Source: JBGVMW01 sp045125095 (GTDB taxonomy: Bacteria > Bacillota > Clostridia > Lachnospirales > Lachnospiraceae). From it: a stretch of DNA of 64,000 bases. Position numbers and translations under genes: made by a program. The stretch covers positions 1-64,000 of the forward strand of contig JBGVMW010000309.1 in the NCBI GenBank assembly GCA_045125095.1. Direction: 5' to 3'. The notes beneath the pieces were generated by a model. It did no database searches and was not told where the DNA came from. It saw nothing but the letters and a program-made list of their open reading frames with translations. Of the stretch, positions 59,321 to 64,000 are shown piece after piece (position 1 is the stretch's first letter; every line of letters begins with the position of its first letter).

Positions 59321-60715
59321 ATGATAAAAGGAAAGACGGTTATAGAACTGAAAAATATTGTGACCGGAAAGGTTGAAAAATATCAGGATGAGAACATGAT
59401 AACGAAGGCTTTGTCAGACTTCTTTTCTCATAACATTGAGGGTAGCCTTTTTAGTTTGAGTGGTAACACGAATGACTTAAATGGAAACATGATACCTCTT
59501 TGCAAAAATGCGATTGGAGGCATCTTATTATTTGCAGATCCCTTAGTAGAGGATGAGAATTCTTACTTTGCACCGTCAGCAAATCCATGTACTGGGTATG
59601 CGTCCAATGATGTGAATTCCACAGCAAATGTTATGAGAGGAAGTCTCAATCTTACAGAAAGTACAAAAATCGATAAAGGTTATAAGTTTGTATGGGACTT
59701 TGCAACCAGCCAGGCAAACGGAACAATCTCGGCTGTAGCGCTTACGCATAAGTTTGGCGGGATAGGATATATGGGGGATTTATATGACAACATCAATAAG
59801 CGATGGCACATGAAGGACCAGAGCTGGGATGCAAATGCTACGATTAGAACTGCTTATATGAATGCTGTTGAAGTTAGCTTTGAGGGGAATTATTTTATTA
59901 CCATTGGAATGAATACAAGTAATGAAGTGGTTATTCAGAAAATTAGAAAAGCATACAGATCGGTTGGTCTTAATGACACGATGATTGATAATCAGGCTGT
60001 TGTGTTGGAAGAAAACAAATTAACTCCTACTACTTTTATTATGAGTAATCCAAGTAATAATAGCGGTAATTATGACTTCTTTGATGGCAAAGATGGTTAT
60101 TGGTATGGATTCTGGCATGATGCAAATAGTAGTGGGAATGCACTTGTGAAGTGGATAAAAATTAAAAAGTCAGATTATTCATTTTCAGAAGGAACCTGGA
60201 CACTTGATAACTGTCAGCTTCAGAGCGTTGGTTATAGAGGCGGTTACAATACTAGCCCAGGAAGGAATGTAATGAGTGTTTTGTTAAACGGTTATCTTTA
60301 TATGATGGCTTATAATCGACAGTCAGTATATAAGATAAATATTAACAATGCCGCAGATGTTATTCAGATTAAGCTGGGATTTACATCAAACTACAGTACG
60401 CAGGATAGTTACTATAGAAATGGAAGTATGTATATGTTTAGTCTTGGAGATTGGGTATGCGGTTCTGATTTTAGAATTGCTTCTGATGACACAGTTTACA
60501 AATGCGCAAATTCGATGCCAGTATCCTATGCGATGACACCGTTCTTTGAATATGGCCCATATTTTATTGCCTATGGAGGATATGATAGCAGGTATGTAAG
60601 AAGAGAATTGTTTATGAGGGCATCATATTTGGCAACCATTAATAACTTGTCTACTTCGGTTATTAAGACCGCAGATAAGACTATGAAAATCACGTATACA
60701 ATTGAAGAACAGTAA
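59321..60715 (+). CDS. Tail fibre/receptor-binding protein
   Basis: This 464-residue protein is the last tail gene before lysis. The first 60 residues (KTVIELKNIVTGKVEKYQDE) are the conserved attachment part; the long C-terminal part is rich in Gly, Asn, Ser and aromatic residues with beta-propeller-like repeats, as in host-range determinants. It starts after TAGGAGG. The distal part is the most likely to differ between related phages. Confidence 0.75.
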   Translation: MIKGKTVIELKNIVTGKVEKYQDENMITKALSDFFSHNIEGSLFSLSGNTNDLNGNMIPLCKNAIGGILLFADPLVEDENSYFAPSANPCTGYASNDVNSTANVMRGSLNLTESTKIDKGYKFVWDFATSQANGTISAVALTHKFGGIGYMGDLYDNINKRWHMKDQSWDANATIRTAYMNAVEVSFEGNYFITIGMNTSNEVVIQKIRKAYRSVGLNDTMIDNQAVVLEENKLTPTTFIMSNPSNNSGNYDFFDGKDGYWYGFWHDANSSGNALVKWIKIKKSDYSFSEGTWTLDNCQLQSVGYRGGYNTSPGRNVMSVLLNGYLYMMAYNRQSVYKININNAADVIQIKLGFTSNYSTQDSYYRNGSMYMFSLGDWVCGSDFRIASDDTVYKCANSMPVSYAMTPFFEYGPYFIAYGGYDSRYVRRELFMRASYLATINNLSTSVIKTADKTMKITYTIEEQ

Positions 60716-60726
60716 TTTTGGAATCA

Positions 60727-60758
60727 GGCAGTTATCCATGCGGGTAGCTGCTTTTTTC
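60727..60758 (+). terminator. Terminator between fibre and holin genes
   Basis: GCAGTTATCC and GGGTAGCTGC form a stem with two mismatches around ATGC, followed by TTTTTT. It is another sense-direction terminator within the late region, before the lysis genes. Confidence 0.75.
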
Positions 60759-60786
60759 ATACAAAAAATCAAAGGAGGACAAAGCG

Positions 60787-61200
60787 ATGAAGGAGTTTTG
60801 GAATGCAATTCAGTTTGTATTTACAGCAGTTGGAGGTTGGCTTGGGTACTTTTTAGGAGGATGTGACGGTTTGTTATATGCATTACTTGCTTTTGTGGTT
60901 ATCGACTACATAACCGGAGTTATGTGCGCGATAAACGACAAAGCGCTATCAAGTGAAGTGGGTTTTCGAGGAATTTGCAGGAAAGTACTAATTTTCTTAT
61001 TGGTGGGTATTGCAAATATCCTGGATGTCAACGTGATTGGTACTGGTAGTGTTTTAAGAACAGCGGTCATTTTCTTTTATATTTCTAACGAAGGTGTAAG
61101 CCTTTTAGAAAATGCATCCCATTTGGGTTTGCCGGTTCCACAGAAAATCAAAGAAGTATTAGAGCAGCTTCATAACAGAGCAGAAGACAAGGAGGATTAG
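60787..61200 (+). CDS. Phage holin
   Basis: This 137-residue protein is a holin of the toxin secretion/phage lysis family: membrane helices near residues 10-27, 29-46 (LLYALLAFVVIDYITGVMCA), 68-84 and 95-108, and a charged tail. It makes holes in the inner membrane at the end of infection. It lies directly before the endolysin. Confidence 0.9.
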   Translation: MKEFWNAIQFVFTAVGGWLGYFLGGCDGLLYALLAFVVIDYITGVMCAINDKALSSEVGFRGICRKVLIFLLVGIANILDVNVIGTGSVLRTAVIFFYISNEGVSLLENASHLGLPVPQKIKEVLEQLHNRAEDKED

Positions 61201-61203
61201 AAC

Positions 61204-62163
61204 ATGAGTGAAATTAAGAGATTTGGTATTGATGTAAGCCATTGGCAGGGAGATTTTGATTTTGCCAGGGCAAAGAGTAAGGAAGGGGTAGAATTTGCTA
61301 TCCTAAAAGCAGGTGGTGGTGATGCAGGGCTTTATAAAGATAGCAAGTTTGAAGCCGATTATAAAAAGTGTGAAGCATGTGGACTTCCAAAGGGCGCATA
61401 CTTCTATGGAAATGCAAAGAGCACAGCAGAAGCAAAGAAAGAGGCAGAGTATTTTATTTCAATCCTTAGTGGAAAGAAATATGAATACCCTGTCTTTTAT
61501 GATGTTGAGGGAAAAATGATTACAGACAATGACAGGGCAACACTTACAGAGATTGTTAAGGCGTTTTGTTCTACTATGGAAGCTGCCGGTTATTGGGTGG
61601 GTATTTATTCATCAGAATCATTTTTCAACAGTGAAATGAATGATGGAGAGCTTACCGGATACAGCCATTGGGTAGCACGCTGGGGAAAGAGTAAACCAGC
61701 GCCAACCAGTGGTGCTGAAACACAGATGTGGCAGTTTGGTGGAGAGACAAATCTTATTCGCAGTAATAAGATCAATGGGCAGACCTGCGACCAGGATTAT
61801 TGCTATGTAGATTATCCTGTGAAGATTAAAGCAGCAGGTTTGAATGGATATGATAAAAGCCAGGAGGTGCCTACTCCAACAAAGAAGTCCAATGCAGAGA
61901 TTGCCGATGAGGTGATTGCTGGCAAATGGGGAAATGGTGCGGAACGTAAGGAAAAACTTACAAATGCAGGTTACAATTATTCTGAAATCCAGAGTATTGT
62001 AAATGCGAAGGTAGGAACACCAGCAAAAAAGTCTGTGGATGAGATAGCCAAAGAGGTTATAAGAGGTGACTGGGGAAATGGTAGTGAGAGAAAAGCACGT
62101 CTTACTGCAGAGGAATATGATTATGCGGTAATACAGCATAGGGTAAATGAACTTCTTTCATAA
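61204..62163 (+). CDS. GH25 endolysin with two Cpl-7 repeats
   Basis: This 319-residue protein is an endolysin. Residues 1-195 are a glycoside hydrolase 25 lysozyme domain (GIDVSHWQGDFDF with the catalytic Asp region, and FYDVEGKM near 98). Two C-terminal Cpl-7/CW_7 cell wall-binding repeats follow (about 230-268 and 279-318; each has IADEVIAGKWGNGAERK-like sequence). It cleaves peptidoglycan after holin action. The two repeats are well conserved with each other. Confidence 0.93.
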   Translation: MSEIKRFGIDVSHWQGDFDFARAKSKEGVEFAILKAGGGDAGLYKDSKFEADYKKCEACGLPKGAYFYGNAKSTAEAKKEAEYFISILSGKKYEYPVFYDVEGKMITDNDRATLTEIVKAFCSTMEAAGYWVGIYSSESFFNSEMNDGELTGYSHWVARWGKSKPAPTSGAETQMWQFGGETNLIRSNKINGQTCDQDYCYVDYPVKIKAAGLNGYDKSQEVPTPTKKSNAEIADEVIAGKWGNGAERKEKLTNAGYNYSEIQSIVNAKVGTPAKKSVDEIAKEVIRGDWGNGSERKARLTAEEYDYAVIQHRVNELLS

Positions 62164-62167
62164 GGAA

Positions 62168-62267
62168 TATTGCTTTATTGCTATTGCCGAAGATAACACT
62201 GTTTAAGACCTTTCGCAAAAAGCGGTAATGTTTTTCGGATTTTGGTGTGATATTATTAAAATGCAAA
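62168..62267 (+). promoter_or_regulatory. Copy 2 of the 92-bp promoter-like repeat
   Basis: It aligns without gaps to 34498-34589, with three TATTGC hexamers (62168, 62176, 62182), the block CGG.AATGTTTTTC and the extended -10 TGATATTAT. It stands between the endolysin gene and the recombinase operon. As with copy 1, a terminator follows within some tens of bases. Confidence 0.65.
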
Positions 62268-62282
62268 TAGTAAAGAGTTTTG

Positions 62283-62321
62283 AGGCCTTGGTGGTTTATG
62301 CTGCCAGGGCCTTAATTTTTT
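62283..62321 (+). terminator. Terminator after copy 2
   Basis: AGGCCTTGGTGG and CTGCCAGGGCCT form a strong stem around TTTATG, followed by TAATTTTTTC. It probably ends the late transcript and would also stop transcripts from the promoter-like unit before it. Confidence 0.88.
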
Positions 62322-62394
62322 CTTTTGTTGTGTTCGCGCAGACAGAAAATAAATGGCCTTGAAACCGTTAATTTACTTTACTTTCTGGGCGTTC

Positions 62395-62417
62395 AGAGTG
62401 ATATATAGACTACCAAA
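62395..62417 (+). promoter_or_regulatory. Shared upstream motif, copy D
   Basis: AGAGTGA-TATATAGAC-TACCAAA lies 20 bases before the ATG of the first recombinase gene, next to its ribosome binding site GAAAGGAGGAGC. It is the fourth copy of the motif otherwise found in the accessory block. Confidence 0.6.
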
Positions 62418-62437
62418 ATTTGAAAGGAGGAGCTTTT

Positions 62438-63706
62438 ATGCGACTTAGAAAGATTGAGCCGATAGAAGCAAAGGCTAAAAAACTAAGAGTATGTGCTTAT
62501 GCTAGAGTATCAACTGATAGCCTAAAGCAAGGCGAGTCTTTTGAGAATCAAGTTACTACGTATGAAGTACTGATTAAATCGAATCCGGAATATGAATTTG
62601 CTGGCGTGTATGCAGACCAAGGCAAAAGTGGCACCTGCGAAAATAGGCCTGAGTTTCAAAGAATGTTAGCAGATTGCAGAGCTGGAAAGATAGACCTTAT
62701 CATTACGAAGTCCATTTCCAGATTTGCGAGAAATACAACCATTGTCTTGGACTATACCAGAGAACTTAAGCAGCTTGGTATTGGAGTGTATTTCGAAGAA
62801 AATAACATCAATACCTTATCTGCTGAAGGGGAATTGATGATGACAGTGCTGGCTTCCTTTGCACAAGAAGAAAGCCGCAGCATATCAGAGAATAATAAGT
62901 GGTCCATTCAGAAGCGCTTTGAACGCGGCGAGGGTATGATAAACACCACAAGATTTATGGGCTACGATAAAGACGAGACCGGCGACCTGGTAATCAATAA
63001 AAAGGAAGCCAAGATTGTGAGAAGAATATTTGAAATGTACCTTGCTGGCGAAGGCTGCCATAGGATAGCAAAAATTCTAAACGATGAAGGAATCAAGACG
63101 ATTACTGGTTCAACTTGGCATTCCAGTACAATAAAGGGAATGCTTACGAACGAGAAGTACAAAGGGGACTTCCATATTCAAAAATATTACACACCGGAAG
63201 GGAAGAAAAATCAGACGGTTAGGAATAAAGGAGAAGTTAAGAGTTTTTATGTATCGGAGAATCACCCGGCCATTGTCAGTGAAGAAGAATGGCAGCAGGT
63301 ACAAGAGCTCATGCAGTATCATAAAAAGCAAAGAAATATTCAAAGCGGTGATAAGTACCAAAGAAGGTATCCAATGAGTGGAATGCTTGTCTGCCCGCAT
63401 TGTGGTAAGAGTTTACGTCGCAGATATGTTTATAATAGAAAAGTGGAATGGATATGTTCAACATATATCCAAAAAGGAAAAGAGGCCTGTAAGGGAATTC
63501 GTGTTAGAGACGAGTTACTTACGGGCCTTTCTTTTACAGAGCCAATGGTAGTTGAGGAGGTGCTTGAAAATGGCGAGAAGCATTACGGTTATACCAGCAA
63601 AAGAGCATACGATTCTGGTGAACGGGCAGCAGATAGAATTAAAGAAGAAGGTCGCAGCGTATTGCCGCGTGTCAACAGATCAAGAAGAACAGTTATCGAG
63701 TTATGA
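62438..63706 (+). CDS. Large serine recombinase 1
   Basis: This 422-residue protein is a serine recombinase. The resolvase domain (1-150) has the catalytic Ser in YARVSTDS near residue 19 and the Arg-rich SRFARNTT near 88-95. A recombinase domain (about 165-265) and a zinc ribbon CPHCGKSLRRR...C...C (about 321-352) follow. It is short of the coiled-coil tail of many large integrases. The start at 62438 follows AAAGGAGG. Its last 45 codons overlap the next recombinase gene in another frame. Confidence 0.9.
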   Translation: MRLRKIEPIEAKAKKLRVCAYARVSTDSLKQGESFENQVTTYEVLIKSNPEYEFAGVYADQGKSGTCENRPEFQRMLADCRAGKIDLIITKSISRFARNTTIVLDYTRELKQLGIGVYFEENNINTLSAEGELMMTVLASFAQEESRSISENNKWSIQKRFERGEGMINTTRFMGYDKDETGDLVINKKEAKIVRRIFEMYLAGEGCHRIAKILNDEGIKTITGSTWHSSTIKGMLTNEKYKGDFHIQKYYTPEGKKNQTVRNKGEVKSFYVSENHPAIVSEEEWQQVQELMQYHKKQRNIQSGDKYQRRYPMSGMLVCPHCGKSLRRRYVYNRKVEWICSTYIQKGKEACKGIRVRDELLTGLSFTEPMVVEEVLENGEKHYGYTSKRAYDSGERAADRIKEEGRSVLPRVNRSRRTVIEL

Positions 63707-64000
63707 GAATCAGGTACGCTATTACACTGAGGTGATAACCAGAAATCCTGATTATGAACTGGTTGATATTTACGCTGATGAAGGTATATCCGGTACCAAC
63801 ACCAAAAAGCGTGACAACTTCAATAGAATGATTGCAGATTGCAGAGCCGGAAAGATAGACTTTATCATTACAAAGTCCATTTCCAGATTTGCCAGAAACA
63901 CGCTGGACTGCCTTAACTATGTAAGAGAGCTTAAGGATTTAGGAATCGGGATTATTTTTGAAAAGGAAAACATCAATACCTTAGATGCAAAGGGTGAAGT
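63570..64000 (+). CDS. Large serine recombinase 2 (partial, runs off the window)
   Basis: A second serine recombinase starts with ATG at 63570 after GAGGAGGTGCTTGAAA and is open to the window end. The visible 143 residues cover the resolvase domain start, with catalytic YCRVSTDQ near residue 31 and SRFARNTLD near 105. Its start overlaps the first recombinase gene by 137 bases, so the two are expressed together. Tandem serine recombinases usually act jointly in excision and integration of such elements. Confidence 0.88.
   Translation, partial: MARSITVIPAKEHTILVNGQQIELKKKVAAYCRVSTDQEEQLSSYENQVRYYTEVITRNPDYELVDIYADEGISGTNTKKRDNFNRMIADCRAGKIDFIITKSISRFARNTLDCLNYVRELKDLGIGIIFEKENINTLDAKGE

Overview
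The window comes from the chromosome of a low-GC Gram-positive bacterium, most likely a member of the Clostridia close to Lachnospiraceae. The support is AT-rich chromosomal genes with strong GGAGG ribosome binding sites, a PspA/zinc-ribbon/SPFH gene trio as in Bacillus ydjFGI, a DUF1836 regulator, a YerC-type TrpR-like protein and an RlmD-family methyltransferase. It holds two parts: an ordinary chromosomal segment (1 to about 12200) and a large integrated siphovirus-type prophage with accessory cargo (about 12200 to beyond 64000).

Chromosomal part. It opens with the 3' end of a 23S rRNA gene, with a terminator and no 5S gene behind it. Then come a Cof-type HAD phosphatase, a PHP-domain hydrolase, a TrpR-like regulator, three 52-bp tandem repeats, a DUF1836 regulator on the other strand, the pspA envelope-stress trio, the PcrA helicase, two small membrane proteins and rlmD.

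Mobile part, left arm (12.2-22.4 kb). The 3' end of rlmD is a known target type for serine-recombinase elements, and the foreign block starts right after it. First comes a restriction island: a double adenine methyltransferase fused into one chain, an AlwI-type endonuclease, an unknown Cys-rich protein and a DUF262/DUF1524/DUF4357 (GmrSD-like) protein. Several small genes follow, and then the leftward lysogeny genes (ImmA-like peptidase and XRE repressor).

Mobile part, early region (22.9-33.1 kb, rightward). It holds a Cro-like protein behind repressor operators, a MazF-like protein, a DUF2800 nuclease-like protein, a DUF2815 protein, a family A DNA polymerase, a VapE primase-helicase, a VRR-NUC nuclease, a SNF2 helicase and a sigma/ArpU-like regulator. 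Clusters of TATTGC repeats lie next to this region. A divergent SymE-like/unknown gene pair separates it from the late genes.

Mobile part, late region (34.5-62.2 kb). An HNH endonuclease and a cos-like hairpin are followed by an unusual six-kilobase accessory block: radical SAM enzyme, ParB-methyltransferase fusion, an amidoligase with a catalytically stripped paralogue beside it, a DUF4314 protein and two small proteins. Three genes of this block and the integrase operon share an upstream sequence motif. Then come terminase, portal, ClpP-type protease, HK97 capsid, connector, tail, tape measure, baseplate and fibre genes, holin and GH25 endolysin. Two AT-rich cargo genes (an AIPR-type abortive infection protein and a SAM methyltransferase) sit between late structural genes, each with its own terminator. 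Several intrinsic terminators in the sense direction suggest that the late operon needs antitermination or internal promoters. A 92-bp promoter-like repeat occurs before the late genes and again before the recombinases. Two overlapping serine recombinase genes close the window; the right end of the element is outside it.

The best candidates for undescribed biology are the radical SAM/amidoligase/pseudo-amidoligase block with its shared upstream motif, and the duplicated 92-bp promoter-terminator unit with TATTGC repeats.
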